Part shown: positions 41,304 to 50,477 of the stretch, piece after piece
How positions within the stretch are numbered: the stretch's first letter is position 1
Layout of the letters: the number at the start of each line of letters is the position of its first letter
Assembly (NCBI GenBank): GCA_030430575.1
Contig: JAUIKF010000052.1
Location: 1-61,064 of the forward strand
Direction: 5' to 3'
Length of the DNA: 61,064 bases
Origin: Bacteroidia bacterium
GTDB taxonomy: Bacteria > Bacteroidota > Bacteroidia > J057
Notes under the pieces: model-generated
The model's input: the letters and a program-made list of their open reading frames with translations, nothing else
Database searches by the model: none
What the model was told of the DNA's origin: nothing
Translations under genes and position numbers: made by a program

Positions 41304-42464
41304 ATGAAATTTTTCGTTTACACCCTCCTTCCCCTTAGCATCCTCTTGGGCCTCTTTTTGCAAAGCTGTGATCAGCAATCACATGCAGGCGAGGCGCCGC
41401 TGCCTACTACCTACATCATCAGCGGAACTGTAGATACGGTGATGGAAAATGGCGAGGTCATATTAGCCCTGTACGATCCTGTGATGCAAAAGAGCACAGG
41501 GCTGGACACAGCAACCATTTCACCTTCAGGGACTTATGCCATAAATTTCACCTTTGATGAGCCAGACCTCTTCCGCCTGAATATCCAAAAACAACAAAAG
41601 GTCATGTTGGCCATTGATGAAGGGCAGTCCAGCATCACGGTCAATGCCGAAGGCATTCGCAAAGGAAAAGTCTCTATCGAGGGCTCTCCCGATTCGGATA
41701 AATTGCTAGGCTATGAAACATTTCGACAAGAATCGAATGCGCGCTTGATTCAACCGCCTTATGCCGCCATGCGCGCCGCCACCAAGGCTGGCAACCAGGA
41801 AGAAGAAGTGGCTGCAGTGAAAGCTTATGCAGAGGGGAGCGAGGAACACCGGAAGGAATTGATCGACTACACGGTCAAAAACATCGGAACTTCTATCGCC
41901 CTGTATGGGACCATGCTGCGCTGGACAGGTGATGATGAGGTCAGTAAGTTGGAGGCCCTGGTAAGTGCCTTCAAAGCCATGCATCCAGACCTCAAGATGA
42001 CACAAGCGATGGAGGACAAGGTCCAGCGTTATAAGAAAGTGGCAATTGGCGCCATTACACCGGCTTTTTCGCTAGCGGATACGGCAGGCGTGAACCGCAG
42101 CCTCGATGAGTTAAAGGGTAAATATACCCTGCTGGACTTTTGGGCGTCGTGGTGTGGGCCATGCCTGCTTCAGGTGCCTGACTTGCAGGAAGCCTATACC
42201 GAATTCCACGACCGTGGATTTGAGATTGTGAGTGTGTCGGTAGACAGGAAGGCAGACCGCTGGAAGGCGGCTATCGTCAAGTATGAGATGGGCTGGCCCC
42301 ATGTCTCCGATCTCAAAGGCTGGGCCTCCGAAACCGCCAATGACTATAATGTGACCTTTATCCCGTTCAACCTGCTCATCGATCAGGATGGAAAGATCAT
42401 TGCGAAGAACCTACATAGCAAGGAATTGCTCGGGATGCTGGGGGAATTGTTGGCGGCTGAGTAG
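41304..42464 (+). CDS. TlpA-like thiol-disulfide lipoprotein with DUF4369 domain
   Basis: A 386-residue periplasm-facing lipoprotein (leader LSILLGLFLQSCDQQS). Residues ~35-140 form a DUF4369-type domain (YIISGTVDTVMENGEVILAL), a helical middle follows, and residues ~245-386 are a thioredoxin fold with active site WASWCGPCLLQVPDL and the cis-Pro region FIPFNLLIDQDG. Such Bacteroidota proteins reduce disulfides or act in cytochrome c maturation. No client is encoded next to it. The start is ATG 41304 just before the signal peptide. Confidence 0.92.
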   Translation: MKFFVYTLLPLSILLGLFLQSCDQQSHAGEAPLPTTYIISGTVDTVMENGEVILALYDPVMQKSTGLDTATISPSGTYAINFTFDEPDLFRLNIQKQQKVMLAIDEGQSSITVNAEGIRKGKVSIEGSPDSDKLLGYETFRQESNARLIQPPYAAMRAATKAGNQEEEVAAVKAYAEGSEEHRKELIDYTVKNIGTSIALYGTMLRWTGDDEVSKLEALVSAFKAMHPDLKMTQAMEDKVQRYKKVAIGAITPAFSLADTAGVNRSLDELKGKYTLLDFWASWCGPCLLQVPDLQEAYTEFHDRGFEIVSVSVDRKADRWKAAIVKYEMGWPHVSDLKGWASETANDYNVTFIPFNLLIDQDGKIIAKNLHSKELLGMLGELLAAE

Positions 42465-42794
42465 GGGCATAGGTGTAGGCTGTTCAATCTGTTATTGATT
42501 AGGCATGGCCGTTTTTATGACATTGTCGCGGATTACCCACAAGCCCCTTCGACAGGCTCAGGGACCGCACAAGCCGAAATCCACGACAGCACGTATAAAA
42601 CGTGCTATTTGCGCATTTTTTATGCGCTGGGCTGGATTTCCGGAAGTGGATGGGCCTGTAACGTAATCCAGCCTTGGCAGGAAATACCCCATGATTTTTC
42701 ACCTCTTTTTTCGCTAAAAAAACTGTTTGATATATCTGGAGAAAAGCATTATTTGCGCAAATTTTTTTTCGCAAACTTAAACTGCTTTTGCCAA
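42465..42794. other. 330-bp gap with dispersed repeats, no gene
   Basis: Contains CCCCTTCGACAGGCTCAGGG, related to words at 20660 and 29370, and an inverted pair GGCTGGATTTCC ... GTAATCCAGCC (about 42632-42673). The open frame continuing the decarboxylase upstream to 42495 lacks any family similarity. The promoter of the 42795-50261 cluster should lie here but I cannot place it. Confidence 0.5.
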
Positions 42795-44204
42795 ATGAAA
42801 AACACTTATTTTGACCTGATTGATCAAAGCTATTACTTTCCTCAAAATGGCTTTGACATAAAAGATGACTACCTCAATTTTCATGGCATCTCTCTCAAAT
42901 ACTTGATTGAAAAATACGGGACGCCTTTTAAAATCCTGTATTTGCCTAGAATTGGGGAGCAGGTCAAAAGGGCAAAAAATCTGTTTAATCGCGCCATCAG
43001 AAAGCATAAGTACAAGGGCAAATATCACTACTGCTATTGTACCAAATGCTCTCACTTCTCCCATGTGGTCAAGGCTGCTTTAAAAGAAAAAACCCATCTA
43101 GAGACCTCCTCTTCTTTCGATATTGATTTGATCTTGAAATTATATGCTGAAGGGGAGTTGAAAAAAAAGACCATTATCGTCCACAATGGCTATAAGACCC
43201 AGGATTATCTGGAAAAAATTCTAGCCCTACAAAAGACTGGTTTTAAGAATTCCATCATCGTTTTAGATTCTAAAAATGAGCTGAAACGCATCAAGGAAAT
43301 GCTGGGCGAGGAACACCAGCAGATCAAATTGGGGATTCGAATGGCGATCAACGAAGAACCACAATCTGCCTATTACACTTCCCGATTGGGGATCCGGCCT
43401 TCAGAAGTTCTGGAGTTTTATAAAAATGAAATTGAAGGGAATGAAAGTTTTAGTTTAAAAATGGTGCATTTTTTTATCGATTCAGGCATCAAAGACACCA
43501 TGTACTACTGGGGCGAGTTTCAGAAAGCACTTAAGCTTTTTGTGCAGATAAAGGAACTTTGCCCTTCCGTCAAAGCCTTAAACCTGGGAGGCGGTTTTCC
43601 TATTCGCAACAACCTAGGTTTTGACTATGACTATGAATACATGATCAATGAGATTGTAGGCAATATCAAGACTGTCTGCCAAGAAGAGGAAATAGAGGAG
43701 CCAGACATTTTTACCGAGTTTGGGAAATATACGGTTGGGGAAAGCGGCGCGATCATTTTCTCTGTACTGGAGCAAAAACAGCAAAACGATGCAGAGAAAT
43801 GGTATATGGTGGACAATAGTTTGATGAATACGATCCCAGATGCTTGGTCTATTTTGGAGAAATTCATCCTCTTGCCTGTCAATAAATGGGATAAAGAATA
43901 TGCCCGCGTAAATATCGGCGGCATCAGTTGTGATCATTCTGACTACTACAACTCAGAAGAGATGAACCAGCAAATCTTTTTGCCTAGCTATGAGGATTCA
44001 GACCCTGAACCTTTGTACATCGGTTTTTTTCATACAGGTGCTTATCAAGATTCCATCAGTGGGTATGGAGGCATCAAGCATTGCCTGATTCCTTCGCCTA
44101 AGTTGATCATGATTGACCGAGACGAAAAAGGCCATTTTGTGGATACCGTCTACCGCAATGAACAGACGGTAGATGAGATGCTCACTATTTTAGGGTATAA
44201 GTGA
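42795..44204 (+). CDS. speA: arginine decarboxylase (Bacteroidota type)
   Basis: A 469-residue fold-type III PLP enzyme that would convert arginine to agmatine, the entry to polyamines. The PLP Lys lies in YCYCTKCSHFSHVV (~84). Other landmarks: LETSSSFDIDLI, GIRMAINEEP, LNLGGGFPIRNN (phosphate loop), FTEFGKYTVGESGAI (the EPGR-like segment) and NIGGISCDHSDYY (catalytic Cys and Asp). ATG 42795 (MKNTYFDLIDQSYYFP) matches the usual N-terminus. It is the first gene of a tight plus-strand cluster and is followed after 27 bases by the DHS homologue. Confidence 0.87.
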   Translation: MKNTYFDLIDQSYYFPQNGFDIKDDYLNFHGISLKYLIEKYGTPFKILYLPRIGEQVKRAKNLFNRAIRKHKYKGKYHYCYCTKCSHFSHVVKAALKEKTHLETSSSFDIDLILKLYAEGELKKKTIIVHNGYKTQDYLEKILALQKTGFKNSIIVLDSKNELKRIKEMLGEEHQQIKLGIRMAINEEPQSAYYTSRLGIRPSEVLEFYKNEIEGNESFSLKMVHFFIDSGIKDTMYYWGEFQKALKLFVQIKELCPSVKALNLGGGFPIRNNLGFDYDYEYMINEIVGNIKTVCQEEEIEEPDIFTEFGKYTVGESGAIIFSVLEQKQQNDAEKWYMVDNSLMNTIPDAWSILEKFILLPVNKWDKEYARVNIGGISCDHSDYYNSEEMNQQIFLPSYEDSDPEPLYIGFFHTGAYQDSISGYGGIKHCLIPSPKLIMIDRDEKGHFVDTVYRNEQTVDEMLTILGYK

Positions 44205-44231
44205 AAATCAAAATTAAAATGAAAGTATGCA

Positions 44232-45215
44232 ATGAAAAATGTAATTGAGGCACCTATCACAGCCTTTATGCTGAACCATTTCAAGCATTTTAATGCGGCT
44301 TCCCTGGTTGATGCCGCTCAGGCGTATGAAGCCCAGCTTGCTGCGGGGCACAAAATGATGATCACCCTCGCAGGAGCCATGAGCACGGCAGAACTAGGCA
44401 AGTCCCTTGCCGAGATGATCCGTCAGGACAAAGTCCATATCATTACCTGCACAGGGGCCAATTTGGAAGAAGATGTCTTCAACCTCGTTGCCCATAACCA
44501 CTACAAACGAATCCCTGGATATCGAGACCTCTCCCCACAAGACGAGCAAGAACTGCTCGACCAGCACTTCAATCGCGTGACAGATACCTGTATTCCCGAA
44601 GAAGAGGCCATGAGGCGAATAGAAGGGCACCTCTATCAGGCATGGAAGCAGGCCGATGAGCAGGGTGATCGCTTCTTTCCGCATGAGTATTTCTACAAAA
44701 TCCTTCTCAGCGAAGAACTGAAAGATAAGTATCAAATAGACCCGAAAGACAGCTGGTTGCTGGCCGCAGCTGAGAAGAACCTGCCGATAATCGTCCCTGG
44801 ATGGGAAGACTCTACCTGCGGCAATTTTTTTGCCTCCTATTGTATCAATCAGGAAATGAAGCCCTTTACCATGAAATCAGGCATTGAATACATGATGTAT
44901 TTGTCGAACTGGTATCGCAAAGAGGCGGGCAAAAAAGGCATCGGCTTTTTTCAGATTGGCGGAGGCATCGCAGGAGATTTCCCTATCTGTGTAGTGCCCA
45001 TGCTGCATCAGGACCTGGAACTAACAGACACGCCGATGTGGTCTTATTTCTGCCAGATAAGCGACTCTACGACCAGTTATGGCTCCTATTCTGGGGCGGT
45101 ACCCAATGAGAAAATCACTTGGGGCAAATTGGCTGTGGATACGCCTAAGTTTGTCATTGAATCTGATGCGACGATTGTAGCACCATTGATATTTGCTTAT
45201 TTATTGGGCTGGTAA
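44232..45215 (+). CDS. deoxyhypusine-synthase-family protein (likely polyamine aminobutyltransferase)
   Basis: A 327-residue NAD-dependent enzyme of the DHS family (PF01916). Landmarks: MITLAGAMSTAELGKSL, IITCTGANLEEDVFNLV, IIVPGWEDSTCGNFFA, GFFQIGGGIAGDFPICVVP and ITWGKLAVDTPKFVIESDAT, where Lys ~299 is the residue that carries the aminobutyl imine in the eukaryotic enzyme. Bacteria lack eIF5A, and bacterial homologues are known that move an aminobutyl group from spermidine to a small amine (homospermidine synthesis). Placed after arginine decarboxylase, it may act on agmatine or putrescine. Short gaps on both sides (27 and 14 bases) indicate an operon. Confidence 0.88.
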   Translation: MKNVIEAPITAFMLNHFKHFNAASLVDAAQAYEAQLAAGHKMMITLAGAMSTAELGKSLAEMIRQDKVHIITCTGANLEEDVFNLVAHNHYKRIPGYRDLSPQDEQELLDQHFNRVTDTCIPEEEAMRRIEGHLYQAWKQADEQGDRFFPHEYFYKILLSEELKDKYQIDPKDSWLLAAAEKNLPIIVPGWEDSTCGNFFASYCINQEMKPFTMKSGIEYMMYLSNWYRKEAGKKGIGFFQIGGGIAGDFPICVVPMLHQDLELTDTPMWSYFCQISDSTTSYGSYSGAVPNEKITWGKLAVDTPKFVIESDATIVAPLIFAYLLGW

Positions 45216-45229
45216 AAATTACTTTCATC

Positions 45230-46753
45230 ATGGATATGCAAATAGACAATATTGAGCTGCTGTTTTTGAACCTGGATGATTACCAGGAACTCAAGGTAGC
45301 CATGGTGGCAGCCTATACGACGATGCCCAATTCCTATTGGAAAGAGCACCATATTCAATCCTTGATTGAAAAGTTTCCTGAGGGGCAAGTCGTCATCAAA
45401 ATCAATCAACAAGTGGCTGGGTGCGCCCTATCGATCATCGTCGAAGACGAGCAATTTGAAGATCAGCATACCTATCGGGCCATCACGGCTGATTATAGCT
45501 TCGATACGCACACGGCTGATGGCAATCTGCTATATGGCATTGATGTGTTTATCAAACCTGAATTTAGAGGCCTCCGCCTGGGCAGACGTTTATATGATTA
45601 TCGAAAGGAGTTGTGTGAAAAACTCAACCTCAAAGGCATTGCCTTTGGGGGCCGTATTCCCAATTACCACAAATATGCTGAGGAATTAACGCCAAAAGAA
45701 TATATCGCTAAGGTAAGGAGAAGGGAAATCCACGATCCCGTGCTCAACTTTCAAATTTCCAATGACTTTCACCCAGTCAAAATCCTGAAAGGCTACCTAG
45801 AAGGAGATGAAGCGTCCAATGAGTTTGCTGTGTTGATGGAGTGGGATAATATTTACTATGAAAAACCTTCTCGAAAAGCGCAAACACAAAAGAAAATCGT
45901 GCGTTTGGGCTTGATCCAATGGCAAATGCGGCCTTATCAGCATATAGAGGATTTGATGCGGCAGGCGGAATATTTTATTGATGCCGTAGCGGGCTACCGC
46001 TCGGATTTTGCCCTTTTTCCCGAATTTTTCAATGCCCCATTGATGGCTGAGAACAACCATCTATCCGAGCCAGCAGCTATCCGCGAATTGGCCCAGCATA
46101 CTGAAGGAATCGTGCAAAAATTGTCAGAATTATCCATATCCTACAATATTAACATCATCTCTGGTAGCATGCCCGAAATCAAAGATGACCGCCTGTATAA
46201 TGTCGGATATCTATGTAAAAGAGATGGCTCCATCGAAAGGTATGAAAAGCTTCATGTGACGCCTGATGAAGCCAAAGTATGGGGCTTGCAAGGGGGCAGT
46301 CACATCCAAGCCTTTGACACAGATTGCGGAAAAATAGGCATCCTTATATGCTATGATGTGGAGTTTCCTGAGCTTAGCAGATTGTTGGCAGCAGAAGGAA
46401 TGGATATCCTGTTTGTCCCATTCTTGACAGATACCCAAAATGGGTACTCACGGGTAAAAAATTGTGCACAAGCTCGTGCCATTGAAAATGAATGCTATGT
46501 CGCCATAGCAGGCAGTGTCGGCAACCTGCCCAATGTCCACAACATGGACATTCAGTTTGCTCAATCCATGGTATTCACCCCCTGTGATTTTGCCTTCCCT
46601 ACCAATGGCATCAAGGCCGAAGCTACCCCCAATACGGAAATGATCCTCATTGCAGATGTGGATATAGACCTCTTGCGCGAACTGCATGAATTTGGGGCTG
46701 TGAGGAACCTCCAGGATAGGCGAGAAGACATTTATGAATTGCGAAAAAAGTGA
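45230..46753 (+). CDS. fused GNAT acetyltransferase and carbon-nitrogen hydrolase
   Basis: A 507-residue two-domain protein. Residues ~1-205 are a GNAT domain (acetyl-CoA loop in KPEFRGLRLGRRLYDYRKEL). Residues ~222-505 are a nitrilase-superfamily amidase with the triad Glu (FALFPEFFNAP, ~264), Lys (YEKLHVTPDE, ~338) and Cys (ILICYDVEFPEL, ~374). The hydrolase half resembles N-carbamoylputrescine amidase and related enzymes. The fusion is found in other Bacteroidota. In this operon the amidase could act on an agmatine- or polyamine-derived amide, and the GNAT half could acetylate a polyamine nitrogen (inference). Confidence 0.88.
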   Translation: MDMQIDNIELLFLNLDDYQELKVAMVAAYTTMPNSYWKEHHIQSLIEKFPEGQVVIKINQQVAGCALSIIVEDEQFEDQHTYRAITADYSFDTHTADGNLLYGIDVFIKPEFRGLRLGRRLYDYRKELCEKLNLKGIAFGGRIPNYHKYAEELTPKEYIAKVRRREIHDPVLNFQISNDFHPVKILKGYLEGDEASNEFAVLMEWDNIYYEKPSRKAQTQKKIVRLGLIQWQMRPYQHIEDLMRQAEYFIDAVAGYRSDFALFPEFFNAPLMAENNHLSEPAAIRELAQHTEGIVQKLSELSISYNINIISGSMPEIKDDRLYNVGYLCKRDGSIERYEKLHVTPDEAKVWGLQGGSHIQAFDTDCGKIGILICYDVEFPELSRLLAAEGMDILFVPFLTDTQNGYSRVKNCAQARAIENECYVAIAGSVGNLPNVHNMDIQFAQSMVFTPCDFAFPTNGIKAEATPNTEMILIADVDIDLLRELHEFGAVRNLQDRREDIYELRKK

Positions 46754-46845
46754 CCCTATTTTCTTTGAGTAGCTTGGAATTAGACAAAAGAAACCTACAT
46801 TAGCACACTTTCATTTTTTGATGTGTCTTAAGCTAAATTGTCACC

Positions 46846-48291
46846 ATGAACATCCAACCAACGAGGGTCATTCAACCTGGCGATTTTGAGCCGAGCAACC
46901 ACTGGTATCCCAAAGCACTGAATGCCCAGATTCACCCCATGGTTGCTTATTTTATGAACCTGAAGCCTGAAAAGGTCATTAACAGGTATTGTCACCTGAA
47001 CCCAGCTGTCAATAAAGAAAAGTTACAGGAATTGATCTTGTATAGGCCTCGGTTTTTTCTGCATGCGGGGGCAGATCTTTTTCACGTGACCAATGCGGCA
47101 GGCAACCGAAAAATGGTCGTGATTGAAACCAATTCAAGCCCCTCTGGCCAGAAGTCCCTTCCGCTTCTTGATGACAATCAAGAGCAAGGCGGGTATTTGC
47201 GCTATGTGGAGGAGAGTTTTCTGCCTTATCTCAAAGCCAAACGGCCCAAGATCAAGGGAGGATTGGCAGTGATTTATGACAAAAATGAGATGGAAGCTTC
47301 GGGGTATGCATCAGCCATGGCTGATGTATTTCAAGAGCCTGTCTATTTGGTGCCTTTTTTTAGGTTTGACGAAAATCCGCCTGTGCGTTTTGTGGACCAT
47401 GTGATGGAAATTCGCCTGGAAGATGAAACCTGGGTACCCATTCGAGCGGCCTTCCGGTATGTCACCCAAAGGCCCTGGAACCGCATCCCTGTGCATACAA
47501 GGACAGTAATCCTCAACCCCATCATTACCTGTCTTGCGGGAGGCCGAAACAAGATGATCGCAGCGAAAGCTTATGATCTCTTTAATGCAGAAATTAGACC
47601 CTTTGGATTAGAAATTCGAACCCCTGAGACCATCTGGGATGTTCGCAAAAATGAAATTCCGCTTTGGGTCAGAAAAATGGGCGGGCAAGCAGTGATTAAG
47701 GTGCCGTATGGGAATGCCGGCCAAGGCGTCTACACGATTGTGAATGAGAAAGAGCTGGATGAGTTCATGGAAATGGATTTTTCCTATGACATGTTTATCG
47801 TTCAGAGCCTCATAGGCAACTACCAATGGAGCTCTACAGGGGTGAAAGGCAAATTCTTTCACGTAGGGACTATGCCCGACCGTCGAAATTTCTCCTATGC
47901 AGCAGATATACGGATGGTGGTTCACGGGACCAAAGATGGGTTGAAGCCCTTATGCGTTTATGCGCGAAGAGCCAGATTGCCACTTATAGATGAGTTGCAA
48001 GAAGGGAAAAGCTCTTGGGATATTCTGGGTACCAACCTCTCTATCAAGCAAGATGATGGCACTTTTACCACAGACAGTTCTAGGCTCATCATGATGGACC
48101 GCAAAGACTTTAATCGCCTGGGAATCAGTGTCGATGACCTGATAGAAGGGTATATTCAATCTGTCCTGGCTACCATTGCGATCGACAAGATGGCTACTAC
48201 GTTGATCAATAAAAAAGGACGCTTTAAGTCGCGCTTGTTTCGGTCACTGAATGATGATCCTTCATTGTTTGAGGAAATAAAACTTGAATAG
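46846..48291 (+). CDS. ATP-grasp-like protein of unknown substrate
   Basis: A 481-residue cytosolic protein. A central part resembles ATP-grasp ligases: VRKMGGQAVIKVPYGNAGQG (nucleotide-binding Lys and glycine loop), YDMFIVQSLIGNYQW and AADIRMVVHGTKDGLKPLCV (acidic/basic metal region). The N-terminal half (IETNSSPSGQKSLPLLDD) is unfamiliar. It starts 92 bases after the GNAT-nitrilase gene and stops one base before the next ATP-grasp gene, so translation is probably coupled. It may add an amino acid or carboxylate to an amine. Confidence 0.65.
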   Translation: MNIQPTRVIQPGDFEPSNHWYPKALNAQIHPMVAYFMNLKPEKVINRYCHLNPAVNKEKLQELILYRPRFFLHAGADLFHVTNAAGNRKMVVIETNSSPSGQKSLPLLDDNQEQGGYLRYVEESFLPYLKAKRPKIKGGLAVIYDKNEMEASGYASAMADVFQEPVYLVPFFRFDENPPVRFVDHVMEIRLEDETWVPIRAAFRYVTQRPWNRIPVHTRTVILNPIITCLAGGRNKMIAAKAYDLFNAEIRPFGLEIRTPETIWDVRKNEIPLWVRKMGGQAVIKVPYGNAGQGVYTIVNEKELDEFMEMDFSYDMFIVQSLIGNYQWSSTGVKGKFFHVGTMPDRRNFSYAADIRMVVHGTKDGLKPLCVYARRARLPLIDELQEGKSSWDILGTNLSIKQDDGTFTTDSSRLIMMDRKDFNRLGISVDDLIEGYIQSVLATIAIDKMATTLINKKGRFKSRLFRSLNDDPSLFEEIKLE

Positions 48292-48292
48292 C

Positions 48293-49303
48293 ATGAAAGG
48301 AAAATACGCTTTCTTGATCCTGACAGATCATCGGGTTCACAATCCCAGGAATCCTATCTACTACCTCGCCCGGCAAATCAATGCGCACCCCAATTGCACC
48401 TGTGTGCATATCGCAAGTCGGGGCAATCCCGCCAACGACGCTTTTTTTGCTCATCGAACCCAAGCTGATTTGGAAATACTTGAAGTTGATGAAAGCTTCA
48501 CTTTTGATGAAAGTGGAAAGCAATTTGTAGAAACTGGGAAAATAAAGCCATTAGATACGTATGATTGCATTTTGATGCGGCTTCCTAGACCCGTAGAAGC
48601 GGAGTTCATGACTTTTTTGGCAGATATAGCCGCAGACGTTGTCATCATTAACCATCCCCTGGGCATTGAAAAAACCAGCAACAAATCATTTTTGCTCAAT
48701 TTCCCAGAACTATGTCCTCCTATCAAATTGTGCTTCTCAGTACAAGAGATTCTGGAATTTGCTGCAAATTTTCCCATCGTTCTGAAGCCGCTTAAAGAGT
48801 ATGGGGGAAAAGGGATATTGAAGATTGAAGGGAAAACGCTTTATGAAGGGGGTCGTGAACATCAGGCACACGATTTTCTCAACAAACAAACGGCTTATAT
48901 TCAAAACCAGGGATACTTGGCGATGAAGTTTATGGAAGCAGTCTCTCAGGGGGATAAAAGAATCCTCCTGGTGGGGCGGACCATTATGGGAGCTTCCTTG
49001 CGCCTGCCCCCAGATGGATCTTGGCTGTGTAATGTCGCTCAAGGCGGGACTTCTGTTCCTGCTGAAGTGGCACCTGAGGAAGAACAAATTATTGAACATA
49101 TTGCGCCCTTTTTGGAAAAAGAGGGCATCTTGATAGCTGGGATTGATACCCTGATGGGAGATGAGGGAAAAAGGATTCTTTCAGAAATCAATACCCTCAG
49201 TGTAGGCGGATTTCTCAACATACAAGAACAAAGTGGTAAGCCCATTATTGCACAAACCATTCAACTAATCATTAATCATGTCGACCAAAAAATTAGCCGC
49301 TGA
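48293..49303 (+). CDS. ATP-grasp ligase resembling glutathione synthetase/RimK
   Basis: A 336-residue ligase. ATP-grasp landmarks: NHPLGIEKTSNKSFLLNFPE, PIVLKPLKEYGGKGILKIEG (P-loop-like), DKRILLVGRTIMGASLRLP and LSEINTLSVGGFLNIQEQSG (metal-binding Glu/Asn). The N-terminal domain (YLARQINAHPNCTCVHIASR and DCILMRLPRPVEAEF) is like prokaryotic glutathione synthetase. It is unlikely to be a housekeeping gshB because no gamma-glutamylcysteine ligase is nearby and it sits within a polyamine cluster. ATG 48293 follows the previous stop by one base; it overlaps the next gene by 26 bases. Confidence 0.8.
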   Translation: MKGKYAFLILTDHRVHNPRNPIYYLARQINAHPNCTCVHIASRGNPANDAFFAHRTQADLEILEVDESFTFDESGKQFVETGKIKPLDTYDCILMRLPRPVEAEFMTFLADIAADVVIINHPLGIEKTSNKSFLLNFPELCPPIKLCFSVQEILEFAANFPIVLKPLKEYGGKGILKIEGKTLYEGGREHQAHDFLNKQTAYIQNQGYLAMKFMEAVSQGDKRILLVGRTIMGASLRLPPDGSWLCNVAQGGTSVPAEVAPEEEQIIEHIAPFLEKEGILIAGIDTLMGDEGKRILSEINTLSVGGFLNIQEQSGKPIIAQTIQLIINHVDQKISR

Positions 49304-50261
49304 CCGAGATATTCCGATTGTCCTTGAATTTAATATTGAGGATACTCCTAGGCAATCCATCAGACACTATTGGCTAAAGATTATCTCCGATGGCTTGGGA
49401 AGCCCCATTTCTGTACCCTTGATGGTGGCGAGAGGGAAAGAAGATTTTCCCATTTTGGGACTCACTGCTGCAGTACATGGCAATGAGCTAAACGGAATTC
49501 CCGTGATCCAACGGCTGTTCAATGAAATTGACGTAGCGGACCTAAAAGGGACAATTGTTGGCGTCCCTGTGGTAAATATTCCTTCATTTATCAGAAAAAA
49601 GCGACGGTTTAATGATGGCGTAGACCTCAATCACATTATGCCAGGCAAGGAAAACGGGAATGTCAGTCAGGTATATGGGTACCGATTCATCGAAAGGGTG
49701 GTAAAACACTTTGACTATTTGCTCGATCTTCATACAGCTAGTTTTGGGCGGATAAACTCCTATTACATTCGGGCAGACATGAAACATCCTATCACGCGTA
49801 AACTGGCCCTGCTTCAAAATGCCCAGATCATTGTTCACAATCCTCCTTCCGACGGGACCCTCCGAGGGGCTGCCGAGTCTTTGGATATCCCCGCTATCAC
49901 CCTTGAGGTGGGCAATCCGAATACCTTCCAGAAAAAACTCATCCGAAGCGGAGTAGAAGGCATTCACAATGTCCTTTCCTATTTAGAAATGACAGAAGAC
50001 GAAATTGAAAAACCTGAAAATGAAGCTGTCATTTGTAAGCGTTCCTATTGGATATATACCGACACGGGGGGCTTGCTCACCATCCCTGTTAATTTAACTG
50101 ATCAGGTAAAAAAGGGCGATCTTATTGCGAGCCTCAGAGATGTGTTTGGCAACCTCACGCGTGAATACTTTGCGCCAGAAGATGGAATTGTCATTGGAAA
50201 AAGCGTAAGCCCTGTGAATCAATCAGGAGGCAGAATCCTGCATTTGGGGATTCTTAAGTGA
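49278..50261 (+). CDS. AstE/aspartoacylase-family zinc metallohydrolase
   Basis: A 327-residue M14-like enzyme. Zinc ligands: His and Glu in AAVHGNELNGIP (~68, ~71) and His in LLDLHTASFG (~151); VVNIPSFIRKKRRFNDGVDL holds the substrate Arg cluster and LDIPAITLEVGNP the later strand. The C-terminal ~90 residues form a barrel-sandwich-like domain (VKKGDLIASLRDVFGN). Relatives remove succinyl or acetyl groups or cut small amide bonds and are often encoded beside ATP-grasp ligases of the RimK type. Overlap with the upstream ligase gene shows tight coupling. It may trim the product or remove a protecting group. Confidence 0.85.
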   Translation: MSTKKLAADRDIPIVLEFNIEDTPRQSIRHYWLKIISDGLGSPISVPLMVARGKEDFPILGLTAAVHGNELNGIPVIQRLFNEIDVADLKGTIVGVPVVNIPSFIRKKRRFNDGVDLNHIMPGKENGNVSQVYGYRFIERVVKHFDYLLDLHTASFGRINSYYIRADMKHPITRKLALLQNAQIIVHNPPSDGTLRGAAESLDIPAITLEVGNPNTFQKKLIRSGVEGIHNVLSYLEMTEDEIEKPENEAVICKRSYWIYTDTGGLLTIPVNLTDQVKKGDLIASLRDVFGNLTREYFAPEDGIVIGKSVSPVNQSGGRILHLGILK

Positions 50262-50477
50262 TTGGGGAATGTGTCAAAATTAAAATGCTAGCGCGGACTT
50301 CGGCCTTGTGAGGTTGGCTTTGTTGCGTAGTCCGCGCCCTTGTTTGCAAGCATTCGCTTGTTGTTTTCAGGCGGATTACGCTATAGGCCTATTCTCGAGC
50401 CGAAATCCGCCAAAGCATTACTTTTTAGATTTTTACAGTTATTTAGTGAAAACTAATAAGTCGCGCCGCAATAGTTC

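Noticed and set aside
42495-42794. 100-residue N-terminal extension of arginine decarboxylase
   Set aside because: The extension translates a dispersed CTTCGACAGGCTCAGGG repeat and AT-rich sequence; family members start at MKNTYFD.
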